64,000 bases of DNA from NCBI RefSeq assembly GCF_029945895.1, contig NZ_JAQSDL010000015.1, positions 1 through 64,000 on the forward strand, in the 5' to 3' direction. Position 1 is the stretch's first letter. The number at the start of each line of letters is the position of its first letter. Position numbers and translations under genes: made by a program. Below are positions 1-8,793 of the stretch, one piece after another. Below the pieces are notes generated by a model. It saw only the letters and a list, made by a program, of their open reading frames with translations. It did no database searches and had not been told where the DNA came from. The DNA is from Polaromonas sp. (lineage in GTDB: Bacteria > Pseudomonadota > Gammaproteobacteria > Burkholderiales > Burkholderiaceae_C).

Positions 1-1360
1 GCGCGATCAGGTAGCCCTCGTCGAGCATGCGCTGCGCCAGCGCGTCGGTGTCCACGCCGGTTTCCACCCAGCCGAACAGGCCGGCCGGTTCCGCCGCGAA
101 GCTGCAGCCGTGCGCCAGCGCCAGCTTGACGCTGCGGGCGCGCGCCGCATCGAGTCGCGTGCGTACCCGTTCGGCGTGGCGGCGCAGCTGCCCCTGGTCA
201 ATGCACCAGGCCAGCGCCTTTTCCAGCAGCGCCGGTGTGGTCAGGGTGCCCAGGAGCTTGGTGTCGAGCAGGCGCTCCACCAGCGCGGGCGGCGCGGCCA
301 TGAAACCGACGCGCCAGCCGGGCGCCAGAATCTTGGCAAAACCGCTGACATAAACCGTGCGCTGCAGCCCGTCGAGCGCGCACAGCCGCGTCGCGTGTTC
401 GGGTGCCAGGTGGCTGTAGGTGTCGTCCTCGACGATGTGGAAATTGTGCTGGTTGGCCAGCTGCAGCACGCGGTGTGCGCTGCCGGGGCTCAGGCAGTAA
501 CCGGTGGGGTTGTGGAACACGCTGACACTGACAAACAGCTTGGGTGCATGGGCCTCGCAGTAACGCGCCATCACTTCCAGGTCCGGGCCGTCGGCGCGCC
601 GCGGAACCGGCAGGATGCGCATGCCCAGCGCATCCAGGCGCGCAAACTCGACCGCCCAGCCGGGCTCCTCAACCATCACGCAGTCGCCGGCGCGCAGCAG
701 CGTGCGGCTCACGATGTCCAGCGCATGGGTGGCGCCCACGCTGGTGATGATCTGTTCTGGCACCGCATGCACATTGAGCGCGCTGAGTTTCTGCGCGAGC
801 GCGCGGCGCAGGCCGCTGTCGCCCATGGGCTCGCCGTAACTGAGAGAAAAATCGCGCAGCGCGCTGCCGCTGGTGACCTTGCGCACCGCCGCCGGCATGA
901 AACTGGTCTCCAGCCATTCGGGCGGAAACACCCCCATGCCCGGCTGCGGCTTGTTGCTGACCTTGTGGAACATGCCGCGGATCAGCGCGGTGGCATCCAC
1001 CGGCGCCTGCCGGGTTGACATCCAGGTCGCGGTGCTCCAGCTGTTCAGCGGCAGCGGGGTGTCCGGCGCCACCGATCCGTTTTTTGTAGCACCCTGCGCT
1101 GGATGGACGGGCGCCAGAACCGCATTGAATGACGCATCGCGGACAAAGAAGCCGCGGTTCTTGCGCGCCACCACCAGGCCTTGCGCCTGCAACTGGTCAT
1201 ACGCCGCGACCACGGTGGAGACGCTGACGCCTTGCTGCCCGGCACACAGGCGCACCGAGGGCAGGCGCGCGCCGGGCGCCAGCAGGCGGCTGCGTATGCG
1301 CTCGGCAAACCGTGCGCTGAGCTGTTCGGTCAGGGACTGGGAGGCGGTTTTCATCAACAT
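1..1360 (-). CDS. MocR-family GntR/aminotransferase regulator (3' end beyond window)
   Basis: The minus frame is open from an ATG at 1360 (or 1354) to the window edge, so the gene is cut at its 3' end. The first ~75 residues are a GntR-type winged helix (LPSVRLCAGQQGVSVSTVV). After a linker comes a fold-type I aminotransferase domain with HNPTGY and the PLP-lysine segment SGFAKILAPGWRVGF near residue 343. MocR proteins are PLP-binding transcription factors that usually control the divergent neighbour. Here that is the LysE/EamA/cupin/aminotransferase run starting at 1492, with a 130-bp shared promoter region. The ligand is unknown. Confidence 0.9.
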   Translation of the reverse strand, partial: MLMKTASQSLTEQLSARFAERIRSRLLAPGARLPSVRLCAGQQGVSVSTVVAAYDQLQAQGLVVARKNRGFFVRDASFNAVLAPVHPAQGATKNGSVAPDTPLPLNSWSTATWMSTRQAPVDATALIRGMFHKVSNKPQPGMGVFPPEWLETSFMPAAVRKVTSGSALRDFSLSYGEPMGDSGLRRALAQKLSALNVHAVPEQIITSVGATHALDIVSRTLLRAGDCVMVEEPGWAVEFARLDALGMRILPVPRRADGPDLEVMARYCEAHAPKLFVSVSVFHNPTGYCLSPGSAHRVLQLANQHNFHIVEDDTYSHLAPEHATRLCALDGLQRTVYVSGFAKILAPGWRVGFMAAPPALVERLLDTKLLGTLTTPALLEKALAWCIDQGQLRRHAERVRTRLDAARARSVKLALAHGCSFAAEPAGLFGWVETGVDTDALAQRMLDEGYLIA

Positions 1361-1491
1361 GGCGGACCCCGGCTGGCCCGGTGCAAGGCAACACCGCGGC
1401 CTGTGTGCTGATAATTTGACCAGCACAGTTTCAGAATTTGTCACCCCAACTGTATGGGTGGTGTGCTGGCTTGAACTATAAAGTCTGAGCC

Positions 1492-2103
1492 ATGAATTGG
1501 CAAGAATTTACCGCCCTGCTGGTGCTGGCGACAGCGATGAGCTTTTCACCCGGCCCCAACACCACGCTCGCGACGGCGCTGGCGGCCAACCACGGCTTGC
1601 GCCGCGCCATGCCTTTTGTCTGCGCGGTGCCGGTGGGCTGGGGCGTGCTGCTGAGCCTGTGCGCGTTCGGCCTGGGCGCGCTGCTGCTGGCGATCCCGCT
1701 GCTGGGCCTGGCGATCAAGTTCATCGGTGTGGCGTATCTGCTGTGGCTGGCCTCAAAGATCGCGCGCTCGCGTCAGCTCAGCGAAGCCGACGCAGAACGC
1801 ATGAATGTCGGTTTCTGGCAGGGCGCGGCGCTGCAGTTCGTCAACATCAAGGCCTGGATGCTGGCGCTCGCCATCGTGGGTGGCTGGATCGCCGGTCGCA
1901 GCGATCCCGGCCTGCGTTTTGCCGTGGTGCTGCCGGTGATGCTGGTCTATGCCTTTGCCAGCAACCTGTTGTACGCGCTGGCCGGCTCGCTGTTGCGCGA
2001 GTGGCTGAGCGGCCCGGCGGGCAGTGGCCGGCGCCTGGTGTGGTTCAACCGCGCCATGGCCGCCGTGCTGGTGGCCACCGCGATCTGGATGCTGTTTTTA
2101 TGA
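1492..2103 (+). CDS. LysE/RhtB-family amino-acid exporter
   Basis: A 203-residue inner-membrane protein with the LysE-family signature FSPGPN near residue 19 and about five to six hydrophobic segments. This family exports amino acids or their derivatives by proton exchange. The gene is divergent from the MocR-type regulator and its stop overlaps the ATG of the next transporter (ATGA), so the two are probably co-translated. The substrate cannot be told from sequence; the PLP regulator points to an amino acid or amine. A second LysE paralogue lies at 7035. Confidence 0.9.
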   Translation: MNWQEFTALLVLATAMSFSPGPNTTLATALAANHGLRRAMPFVCAVPVGWGVLLSLCAFGLGALLLAIPLLGLAIKFIGVAYLLWLASKIARSRQLSEADAERMNVGFWQGAALQFVNIKAWMLALAIVGGWIAGRSDPGLRFAVVLPVMLVYAFASNLLYALAGSLLREWLSGPAGSGRRLVWFNRAMAAVLVATAIWMLFL

Positions 2104-3020
2104 ACGCCACCCCCGCCAACATCAGCAAAGGACTCTGGCTGGGCCTGCTGGGCATCGTGATTTTTGCGGTGACCCTGCCGATGACGCGGCTGGCGGTCGG
2201 CACGCCCGAGGCGCCGCAGATGTCGGGCATGTTCATCGCGCTGGGCCGCGCCGTGGTGGCGGCCGCGTTGTCGGCGCTGTTTCTGCTGGCCACCCGCGCA
2301 CCGCTGCCGCAGCGGCGCGACTGGCTGCCGCTGGCCATCACGGCCGGCGGCGTGGTGTTCGGTTTTCCGCTGTTCACCTCGATCGCCATGCGTTATGTCG
2401 AGGCCATGCATGCCAGCGTGATCGTGGGCGTGTTGCCCCTGGCCACCGCCGCTGTCGGCGCGCTGCTGCACCGCCAGCGGCCCTCGGGCGGGTTCTGGTG
2501 GTGCGCGGTGCTCGGCAGCGCGCTGGTGGTGGCATTTGCGGTGCTGCGTTCGGGTTCGGGCGGGCTGTCCATCCACTTTGCCGACATGCTGCTTCTGGTG
2601 GCCATGATGTGTGCAGCGGTCGGTTACGGCTACGGCGCGCGGCTGTCGCAACACATGCAGGCCGAACATGTGATCTGCTGGGCGCTGCTGATCTCCCTGC
2701 CCTTGACCCTGCCGCTGGCGCTGCTGAGCTGGCCCCAGGGCACGGTCAAGGCCAGTGCCTGGGCCGGTTTTGCCTACCTCGGCGTGTTTTCCATGTGGTT
2801 GGGCTTTTTTGCCTGGTACCGCGGGCTGGCGATGGGCGGCACCGTGCGTGTGAGCCAGGTGCAGCTGGTCCAGCCCTTCCTGTCCATGCTGTTTGCCGTG
2901 CCGCTGCTCGGTGAGCGCCTGGATGCAGTCACCGTGGGTTTCAGCCTGGCCGTGATTGCCACCGTGTTTGCCGGCAAGAAAATGCCCGTCCATACCGCCA
3001 TCCTGAAGGAGGCCCCATGA
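2100..3020 (+). CDS. EamA/DMT-superfamily transporter
   Basis: I start this 306-residue protein at the ATG overlapping the LysE stop; the same frame is open further upstream but would shadow LysE. It is almost entirely hydrophobic, with about ten membrane segments in two EamA repeats. The C-terminal half holds the typical run VQLVQPFLSMLFAVPLLGE. DMT proteins export metabolites or drugs. Its 3' end overlaps the cupin gene by four bases, which suggests one transcript from 1492. Confidence 0.88.
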   Translation: MNATPANISKGLWLGLLGIVIFAVTLPMTRLAVGTPEAPQMSGMFIALGRAVVAAALSALFLLATRAPLPQRRDWLPLAITAGGVVFGFPLFTSIAMRYVEAMHASVIVGVLPLATAAVGALLHRQRPSGGFWWCAVLGSALVVAFAVLRSGSGGLSIHFADMLLLVAMMCAAVGYGYGARLSQHMQAEHVICWALLISLPLTLPLALLSWPQGTVKASAWAGFAYLGVFSMWLGFFAWYRGLAMGGTVRVSQVQLVQPFLSMLFAVPLLGERLDAVTVGFSLAVIATVFAGKKMPVHTAILKEAP

Positions 3021-3346
3021 AGATGAGCCAGATTCCTTTCGGCACGACCGACTGGTCCGCCGTGGAGCGCAGCGAACATTCGGCACAAAGCGGCCGGGCT
3101 TTCTGGCGCACCCAGCAGTTTGGCGAACTGCGTGTGCGCATGGTGGAGTACACGCCCGGTTACGTGTCCGACCACTGGTGCAGCAAGGGCCATATCCTGC
3201 TGTGCCTGGCGGGTGAATTGCACACCGAGCTGGAAGACGGCAGCGTGCACATACTTCAGCCCGGCATGAGTTACCAGGTGGCCGATGGGGCCGAGGCGCA
3301 CCGCTCCAGCGCACCCAAAGGTGCGACACTGTTTATCGTGGATTGA
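3017..3346 (+). CDS. DHCW-motif cupin-fold protein
   Basis: A 109-residue single-domain cupin with the motif SDHWCSKGHILLCLAGEL and a second conserved strand YQVADGAEAHRSSAP. This small family is named for its D-H-C-W residues and has no established reaction. The start overlaps the stop of the EamA gene (ATGA), so it sits in the same operon as the exporters and the aminotransferase, possibly acting on a related small molecule. Confidence 0.85.
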   Translation: MKMSQIPFGTTDWSAVERSEHSAQSGRAFWRTQQFGELRVRMVEYTPGYVSDHWCSKGHILLCLAGELHTELEDGSVHILQPGMSYQVADGAEAHRSSAPKGATLFIVD

Positions 3347-3366
3347 CGACAGAAAAGAGAACAACC

Positions 3367-4680
3367 ATGGAGAAAAGCAACATGCACTGGACCCTGGCCG
3401 CACGCGCCGAAAAAATGAACCCCTCGGTGATCCGCGAGATCCTCAAGGTCACCGAAAAGCCCGGCATCATCAGTTTTGCCGGCGGCCTGCCCTCACCCAA
3501 AACCTTTCCAGTCAGCGCGTTTGCCGAGGCCTGCGCCAAGGTCTTGCGCGAAGACGGCCCGGCAGCCCTTCAATACGCGGCCAGCGAAGGTTACGGCCCG
3601 CTGCGCGAGATGGTGGCGGCGATGCTGCCCTGGAACGTGGACCCCGCGCAGGTGCAGATCACCACCGGCTCGCAGCAGGGCCTCGATCTGCTGGCCAAGA
3701 TCCTGATCGACAAGGACAGCCCCATCCTGGTGGAGACGCCGACCTACCTGGGCGCGCTGCAGGCTTTCATGCCGATGGAGCCGCAGGTGGTGAGTGTGGC
3801 CAGCGACGACGAAGGCATTGATGTGGACGACCTCGCACGCAAAGCCAAAGGCGCCCGCTTTCTGTATGTGCTGCCCAACTTCCAGAACCCGACCGGCCGC
3901 ACCATGAGCGAAGCACGCCGCGCCGCGTTGTCGGCCAAAGCTGCCGAGTTGGGGCTACCCATCGTCGAAGACAACCCCTACGGCGACCTGTGGTTCGATG
4001 CGCCGCCGCCGCTGCCGCTGAGCGCACGCAACCCGGACGGCTGCCTCTACCTCGGTTCATTTTCCAAGGTGCTGGCGCCTGGGCTGCGTCTGGGTTTTCT
4101 GGTCGCACCGAAAGCGCTGTATCCCAAGCTGCTGCAGGCCAAGCAGGCGGCAGATCTGCACAGTCCGGGTTTCAACCAGCGCATGATCGCCGAGGTCATG
4201 AAGGACGGTTTTCTGGACCGCCACGTGCCGACGATTCGCGCGCTCTACAAGTCGCAGCGTGATGCCATGCTGGCCGCACTGAAACGCGAAATGCCATCGG
4301 ATGTCAGCTGGAACACACCGGACGGCGGCATGTTTTTGTGGGCGCGTTTGCCGGCCGGCATGAACGCGGTGGCGCTGCTGCCCAAGGCCGTCGACAAAAA
4401 CGTGGCCTTTGTGCCGGGCGCCGCGTTTTACGCCGACAACGCCGACGAACGCACCCTGCGCCTGTCTTTTGTGACCGCCAGCGTGGAACAGATCAACACG
4501 GGCATTGCTGCGCTGGCGGCGGCAATCCGCGAGAACCAGCCAGCGCAAACCGACAGCGTGAGTTCCAGCCACAGCTTGCGCAGCGAAGGGCCGCCCCGAG
4601 CAAGCAACGCCCCCATACAAGGTGAGAGGGGCAGCGAACTGCCGCAGGCTCGCGAAGCGACGAGCGTGGGGGTCCAATAA
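3367..4680 (+). CDS. PLP-dependent aminotransferase (2-aminoadipate/LysN-like)
   Basis: A fold-type I aminotransferase of the MocR/LysN-like subgroup, 437 residues from the ATG at 3367 (an in-frame start at 3343 is possible). Visible motifs are FAGGLPSPKTFP, TTGSQQGLDLL, NFQNPTGRTMS and the PLP-lysine segment GSFSKVLAPGLRLGF. It should transfer amino groups from an amino acid such as 2-aminoadipate, aromatic or branched substrates. The last ~40 codons (from about 4560) do not look like the enzyme: they are read through a family-A dispersed repeat, so the native protein probably once ended near residue 395. Confidence 0.88.
   Translation: MEKSNMHWTLAARAEKMNPSVIREILKVTEKPGIISFAGGLPSPKTFPVSAFAEACAKVLREDGPAALQYAASEGYGPLREMVAAMLPWNVDPAQVQITTGSQQGLDLLAKILIDKDSPILVETPTYLGALQAFMPMEPQVVSVASDDEGIDVDDLARKAKGARFLYVLPNFQNPTGRTMSEARRAALSAKAAELGLPIVEDNPYGDLWFDAPPPLPLSARNPDGCLYLGSFSKVLAPGLRLGFLVAPKALYPKLLQAKQAADLHSPGFNQRMIAEVMKDGFLDRHVPTIRALYKSQRDAMLAALKREMPSDVSWNTPDGGMFLWARLPAGMNAVALLPKAVDKNVAFVPGAAFYADNADERTLRLSFVTASVEQINTGIAALAAAIRENQPAQTDSVSSSHSLRSEGPPRASNAPIQGERGSELPQAREATSVGVQ
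4560..4677. repeat. Dispersed repeat family A, forming the 3' end of the aminotransferase gene
   Basis: This stretch contains, in reverse, the same blocks (GGACCCCCACGCT, CGCTTCGCG, TGCGGC, TTCGCTGCCCC) seen at 8651, 19097, 21718 and 23032. It is translated in frame as a serine/arginine/proline-rich tail that ends at the TAA directly before the GST gene. Confidence 0.7.
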
Positions 4681-5301
4681 GTGCTGAAGATCTGGGGGCG
4701 CATGAGCTCCATCAATGTCAAGAAAGTGGTGTGGACCGCGCAGGAGCTGGCGCTTGATATTCAGCGCACCGAAGCCGGCGGCCTGTTTGGCGTGGTCAAG
4801 ACACCCGAGTACATGGCGCTCAACCCCAACTCACTGGTGCCGGTGATCGAGGACCAGGGGTTTGTGCTGTGGGAGTCCAATGTGATCGTGCGTTATCTGT
4901 GTGCGCGGCATTCGTCCGGCGACCTTTACCCGACCGACCTGCGTGAGCGTTTTGACGCCGAACGCTGGATGGACTGGCAGCAGACCACACTGAACCCGGC
5001 CAGCCGCCCCGGCTTCTGGCAGCTGGTGCGCACCCCGCCCGAGCAGCGTGACGCCGCACTGATTGACGAATCCAATGCCGCGGTCGAGGCGCTGATGGCG
5101 ATGCTGGACGCCCACCTCGCGCAGCGCAGCTTCATGGTCGGCGAGCGTTTCACCGTGGCCGACATTCCCGTCGCCTGTGAGGTGCACCGCTGGTTCGGCC
5201 TGCAGCAGCCACGACAGAGCCGGCCCCACCTCGAACGCTGGTACGACAGCCTGTGCGCCCGGCAGGCCAGCAAGGGTGTGCTGGACCTGGCGCTGTCCTG
5301 A
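4681..5301 (+). CDS. Glutathione S-transferase family protein
   Basis: Starts with GTG immediately after the aminotransferase stop codon (206 residues). The N-terminal thioredoxin-like domain has SSINVKKVVWTAQEL, the cis-proline segment NSLVPVIED and WESNVIVRYL. The C-terminal helical domain has ERWMDWQQTTLNP and the N-capping motif FTVADIPVAC. Cytosolic GSTs conjugate glutathione to electrophiles or act as reductases. The substrate is unknown. Confidence 0.88.
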   Translation: MLKIWGRMSSINVKKVVWTAQELALDIQRTEAGGLFGVVKTPEYMALNPNSLVPVIEDQGFVLWESNVIVRYLCARHSSGDLYPTDLRERFDAERWMDWQQTTLNPASRPGFWQLVRTPPEQRDAALIDESNAAVEALMAMLDAHLAQRSFMVGERFTVADIPVACEVHRWFGLQQPRQSRPHLERWYDSLCARQASKGVLDLALS

Positions 5302-5350
5302 CACCTCTCACCTCTCACCTCTCACCTCTCACTTCTCACTTCTCATCTTC
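5302..5350. repeat. Seven-base tandem repeat CACCTCT between GST and phzF-like genes
   Basis: Four perfect CACCTCT units are followed by two CACTTCT units and one degenerate unit, filling the gap between two same-strand genes. No open frame crosses it. The purpose is unknown; such tracts can vary in copy number by slippage. Confidence 0.85.
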
Positions 5351-5362
5351 TGACCCCGCACC

Positions 5363-6298
5363 ATGAAAACCAGACCCTTCAAACAAGTCGACGTCTTCAC
5401 CGACCGGCCCTATTTCGGCAACCCGCTGGCGGTGGTGCTGGACGGCAGCGGGCTGGACGACGAAGCCATGCAGCGTTTTGCACGCTGGACCAACCTCTCG
5501 GAAACCACCTTTGTGCTGCCGCCCGTCGATCCGGCTGCCGACTACCGCGTGCGCATCTTCACGCCGGGCGGCGAATTGCCTTTTGCCGGCCATCCCACGC
5601 TGGGCAGCTGCCACGCCTGGCTACAGGCCGGCGGCACACCCAGGCGTCAGGACTTCATCGTGCAGGAATGCCAGGTCGGTCTGGTGAACATCCGGCGCGA
5701 AGGGGACCGGCTGGCTTTTGCCGCGCCGACGCTGCAGCGCTCGGCGCCCAGCCCCGCGGTGCTGGCGCAGGTGGCTGCCGCCCTCGGCCTGAAAGCGCAA
5801 CACATCCTGGCCGCGCAGCTGCTCGACAACGGCCCGGTGTGGCTGGGCCTGCTGCTGGACAGCGCCGACACCGTGCTGCAGCTGGCGCCGGATCACGCCG
5901 CACTCAAAAAACATGGGCTAAAAGTGGGTGTAGCCGGTGCCCATCCAGCGCAGATAGCTCCTGTTTTAATAGCGCGCACCAACCGCGAGGCACGCGCTTT
6001 TGCCGGCAGCATGCCCGCCGGCGCAGCAGAATCAGCCACCGCTGACTTTGAGATGCGGGGTTTTGCAGCGCCCCTCGGCATCGAGGAAGACCCGGTCACC
6101 GGCAGCCTGAACGCCAGCCTGGCGCAATGGCTGATCGCCGAAGGCCATGCGCCCGAGCGTTACGTGGCCGCCCAAGGCACTTGCCTGGGCCGCGCCGGCC
6201 GCGTCTACCTGACACGCGAGACGGATGCGGCGGGTTCTGCACAGGTCTGGGTCGGCGGCCAATCCGTCACCTGCATCAACGGCACGGTGGCGCTGTGA
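5363..6298 (+). CDS. PhzF-family epimerase/isomerase
   Basis: 311 residues with the family hallmarks: FTDRPYFGNPLAVVLDG at the N-terminus, the catalytic glutamate in NLSETTFVLPP, the first-half glycine-rich site FAGHPTLGS, and the second-half EEDPVTGSLNASLAQWL. PhzF-fold enzymes catalyse isomerisations without cofactors; the true PhzF acts in phenazine synthesis, but no phenazine genes are present. The segment at 5925-5977 resembles the family-B repeat and is translated in frame, in a loop region around residues 188-205. Confidence 0.88.
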   Translation: MKTRPFKQVDVFTDRPYFGNPLAVVLDGSGLDDEAMQRFARWTNLSETTFVLPPVDPAADYRVRIFTPGGELPFAGHPTLGSCHAWLQAGGTPRRQDFIVQECQVGLVNIRREGDRLAFAAPTLQRSAPSPAVLAQVAAALGLKAQHILAAQLLDNGPVWLGLLLDSADTVLQLAPDHAALKKHGLKVGVAGAHPAQIAPVLIARTNREARAFAGSMPAGAAESATADFEMRGFAAPLGIEEDPVTGSLNASLAQWLIAEGHAPERYVAAQGTCLGRAGRVYLTRETDAAGSAQVWVGGQSVTCINGTVAL

Positions 6299-6320
6299 GC
6301 GACACTGTGCGCCGCGCGCC

Positions 6321-7034
6321 ATGAAGCAGGCCCAGATCGATCACCTGGTCGTCGTGGCCGCCAGCCTGGCCCAAGGCGTGGCCTGGTGCGAGGACACCCT
6401 GGGCATCACGCCCGGCCCCGGCGGCGAACATCCGCTGATGGGCACACACAACCGCCTGTTCAGCGTGGCCGGCCCCGCCTTCCCGCGCGCCTACTTCGAG
6501 ATCATTGCGATCCAGCCCGGCGTCGCGCCACTCAGGGCGGCCGGCAGGCAGCGCTGGTTCGACATGGACGACCGCGAACTGCAGGCGCGTGTGGCCAGTG
6601 AAGGCCCGCAGCTGGTGCATTTTGTCGCCAGCGTCCCGGGCGTGGTTTCGGCCGTCAAGGCACTGGCCGCACAGGGCCTGGAGCGCGGCAGCGTCGTGGA
6701 AGCCTCGCGCCAGACCGCCACCGGCCTGCTGAGCTGGCGCATCACCGTACGCGACGACGGCCAGCGGCTGTTTTATGGCGCCTTGCCGACGCTGATCCAG
6801 TGGGGCGAGGCCGGAGAGGACCCGGCGCAGGCGACGCATCCACTGGATGCGATGCCTGCTTCGGGCGTGACACTTCAGGCGCTGCAGGTCCGCCACCCAC
6901 GGCCGGAACAGCTTCAGGCCGCTTATGCCGCGATCGGCCTGACCGGTGTGAGCGTGACCCAGGGCCCGCCCAGTCTTCATGCCACGCTACAGACGCCGCG
7001 CGGCCTCGTCGCGCTCGAATCGAAAGGAATTTAA
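6321..7034 (+). CDS. Glyoxalase-like (VOC superfamily) protein
   Basis: 237 residues from the ATG at 6321. The N-terminus IDHLVVVAASLAQGVAWCE and the later HPLMGTHNRLFSV match the glyoxalase-like domain of the VOC superfamily, whose members bind a metal in paired beta-alpha-beta-beta-beta units. A second repeat covers the C-terminal half (TLQALQVRHPRPEQLQAAY). The reaction is unknown. Its stop is directly before the LysE ATG at 7035, so it is probably in one operon with the exporter and the dehydratase. Confidence 0.8.
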   Translation: MKQAQIDHLVVVAASLAQGVAWCEDTLGITPGPGGEHPLMGTHNRLFSVAGPAFPRAYFEIIAIQPGVAPLRAAGRQRWFDMDDRELQARVASEGPQLVHFVASVPGVVSAVKALAAQGLERGSVVEASRQTATGLLSWRITVRDDGQRLFYGALPTLIQWGEAGEDPAQATHPLDAMPASGVTLQALQVRHPRPEQLQAAYAAIGLTGVSVTQGPPSLHATLQTPRGLVALESKGI

Positions 7035-7673
7035 ATGCTCACGGCATCCGAACTCGCCTGGTTTGCGCTCATCGCGCTGGCGCTGGTGCTCACGCCCGGC
7101 CCCAACATGATTTACTGCATCTCGCGCACCCTGTGCCAGGGCCGCGGTGCGGGCATGGTCTCGCTGGGCGGCGTGGCCCTCGGTTTTGTCGTGCACCTGC
7201 TGGGCGCCTCCTTCGGTCTGAGCGCATTGTTGCTGGCGGCGCCGGTGGGGTTTACCGCAATCAAGGTCGCTGGCGCCCTGTACCTGCTCTGGCTGGCCTG
7301 GCAGGCCGTCAAACCCGGGGGCCTCTCGCCATTTGAAACCCGCAGCCTGCCGCACGACCCGCCGCGCACGCTCTTCCTGATGGGGTTCATGACCAACCTG
7401 CTCAACCCGAAAGTAGCGATGTTTTACCTGTCCTTCTTTCCGCAGTTCCTGCACCCCGAACGCGGCCAGGTGCTGCTGCAGAGCCTGACGCTGGGCGCGG
7501 TGCAGATCAGCGTCAGTCTGGCCATCAACACCGTGATCATCTTTTTCGCCGCCAGCCTGGCGGTCTTTATCAATCGCAACAGCGCCTGGATGCGCGTGCA
7601 GCGTTATGTCATGGGCAGCGTGCTGGGCCTGCTGGCGCTGCGCCTGCTGAGCGAAAAACGGACAAGCGCATGA
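7035..7673 (+). CDS. LysE/RhtB-family exporter (second copy)
   Basis: A 212-residue membrane protein with the signature LTPGPNMIYCISRTL near residue 20 and LLNPKVAMFYLSFFPQF near residue 125, both typical of LysE/RhtB exporters. It starts right after the VOC stop and its stop overlaps the dehydratase ATG (ATGA). The pairing with a serine/threonine dehydratase-like enzyme suggests handling of a hydroxylated amino acid. Confidence 0.9.
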   Translation: MLTASELAWFALIALALVLTPGPNMIYCISRTLCQGRGAGMVSLGGVALGFVVHLLGASFGLSALLLAAPVGFTAIKVAGALYLLWLAWQAVKPGGLSPFETRSLPHDPPRTLFLMGFMTNLLNPKVAMFYLSFFPQFLHPERGQVLLQSLTLGAVQISVSLAINTVIIFFAASLAVFINRNSAWMRVQRYVMGSVLGLLALRLLSEKRTSA

Positions 7674-8677
7674 ACGCCCTCCTGAAAGACGTGGGCAGCA
7701 GCACGCTGCCGTCACTCGCGGACATCGAAGCCGCGGCCCGGGTCGTGTACCGCGAGTTCCAGGCCACGCCGCAGTACCGCTGGGGCCTGTCGAGCCAGCG
7801 GCTGGGCACCGACTGCTGGATCAAACACGAAAATCACACACCGGTCGGCGCCTTCAAGATACGCGGCGGGCTGACTTACTTCAATGCCTTGAGCCAGGCC
7901 GGCACGCTGCCGAAGGAAGTCATCAGCGCCACCCGGGGCAACCACGGCCAGAGCATGGGCTGGGCCGCGCGCGCGCATGGCGTGGCCTGCACCATCGTGG
8001 TTCCGCGCGGCAATTCACTGGAGAAAAACGCCGCCATGCGCGCGCTCGGCGTCACGCTGATCGAACACGGCGAGGACTTCCAGGAGAGCCGCGAATACGC
8101 GATGCACCTGGCGATCGAACGCGGTGGCCACATGGTGCCCAGTTTCCATGCCGACCTGCTCAGCGGCGTGAGTACCTACTGGTGGGAGTTCATGCTGGCC
8201 GTGCCGCAGCTCGATGTGGTCTATGTGCCGATCGGCCAGGGCTCGGGCGCGTGTTCGGCGATTGCGGCCAAACTCGCCCTGGGCCGAAAATTGCGCATCG
8301 TTGGTGTTGTCAGCGCACACGCCACCACCTACGCCGATTCGCTGGCCGCCGGCCACGTGGTCGAAGCGCCGGTCAGCACGCGGCTGGCCGACGGCATGGC
8401 CTGCCGCATCGCGGACCCGGCCGCGCTTGACATCCTGTTGCCGCAGCTGGATCACATCGTGAAGGTCAGCGACGACGAGGTCGCGCAGGCCATGCGCGAC
8501 CTGTATGCCGACACCCACAACGTGGCCGAAGGCGCCGGTGCCGCGAGTTTTGCGGCCGCCATGCAGGAGCGCGCGCAACTCAAGGGCCAGGTGGTGGGCA
8601 CCACGCTGTGCGGCGGCAATGTGGACAGCGCCACTGTCGCCAGGGTATTGGACCCCCACGCTTCTCGCTTCGCGTAG
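7670..8677 (+). CDS. Threonine/serine dehydratase-like PLP enzyme
   Basis: 335 residues of fold-type II PLP enzyme. The Schiff-base lysine is in TPVGAFKIRGGLTYF (about residue 64), followed by SATRGNHGQSMGWAARAHG and the phosphate-binding run GQGSGACSAIAAK. It resembles threonine ammonia-lyases and hydroxyectoine-utilisation dehydratases, but has no regulatory ACT domain. The final residues (DPHASRFA) and the stop codon come from a family-A repeat, so the native C-terminus may have been altered by repeat insertion. Confidence 0.85.
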   Translation: MNALLKDVGSSTLPSLADIEAAARVVYREFQATPQYRWGLSSQRLGTDCWIKHENHTPVGAFKIRGGLTYFNALSQAGTLPKEVISATRGNHGQSMGWAARAHGVACTIVVPRGNSLEKNAAMRALGVTLIEHGEDFQESREYAMHLAIERGGHMVPSFHADLLSGVSTYWWEFMLAVPQLDVVYVPIGQGSGACSAIAAKLALGRKLRIVGVVSAHATTYADSLAAGHVVEAPVSTRLADGMACRIADPAALDILLPQLDHIVKVSDDEVAQAMRDLYADTHNVAEGAGAASFAAAMQERAQLKGQVVGTTLCGGNVDSATVARVLDPHASRFA

Positions 8678-8732
8678 TACGCTGCCCCTGCGGCCCGGCG
8701 AACCCGGTTCCGCGGCCCCGGCTGGACCGACT
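8651..8732. repeat. Dispersed repeat family A copy
   Basis: Contains CCCCCACGCTTCTCGCTTCG, a CGCTGCCCC block, TGCGGCCCGGCGAACCCGG and CGCGGCCCCGGCTGG, matching 23032-23126 in order and orientation. The left end supplies the dehydratase stop codon. Confidence 0.8.
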
Positions 8733-8793
8733 ACTTTTAGCGGTGGTCACACACGGGACTGGGTGCGGCTTCGGTGCGCGCCACAATTTGCCC

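Noticed and set aside
1947-3329. Long minus-strand open frame opposite the EamA and cupin genes
   Set aside because: The plus strand holds recognisable transporter and cupin proteins with overlapping starts; the antisense product is His/Arg/Gln-rich without motifs.
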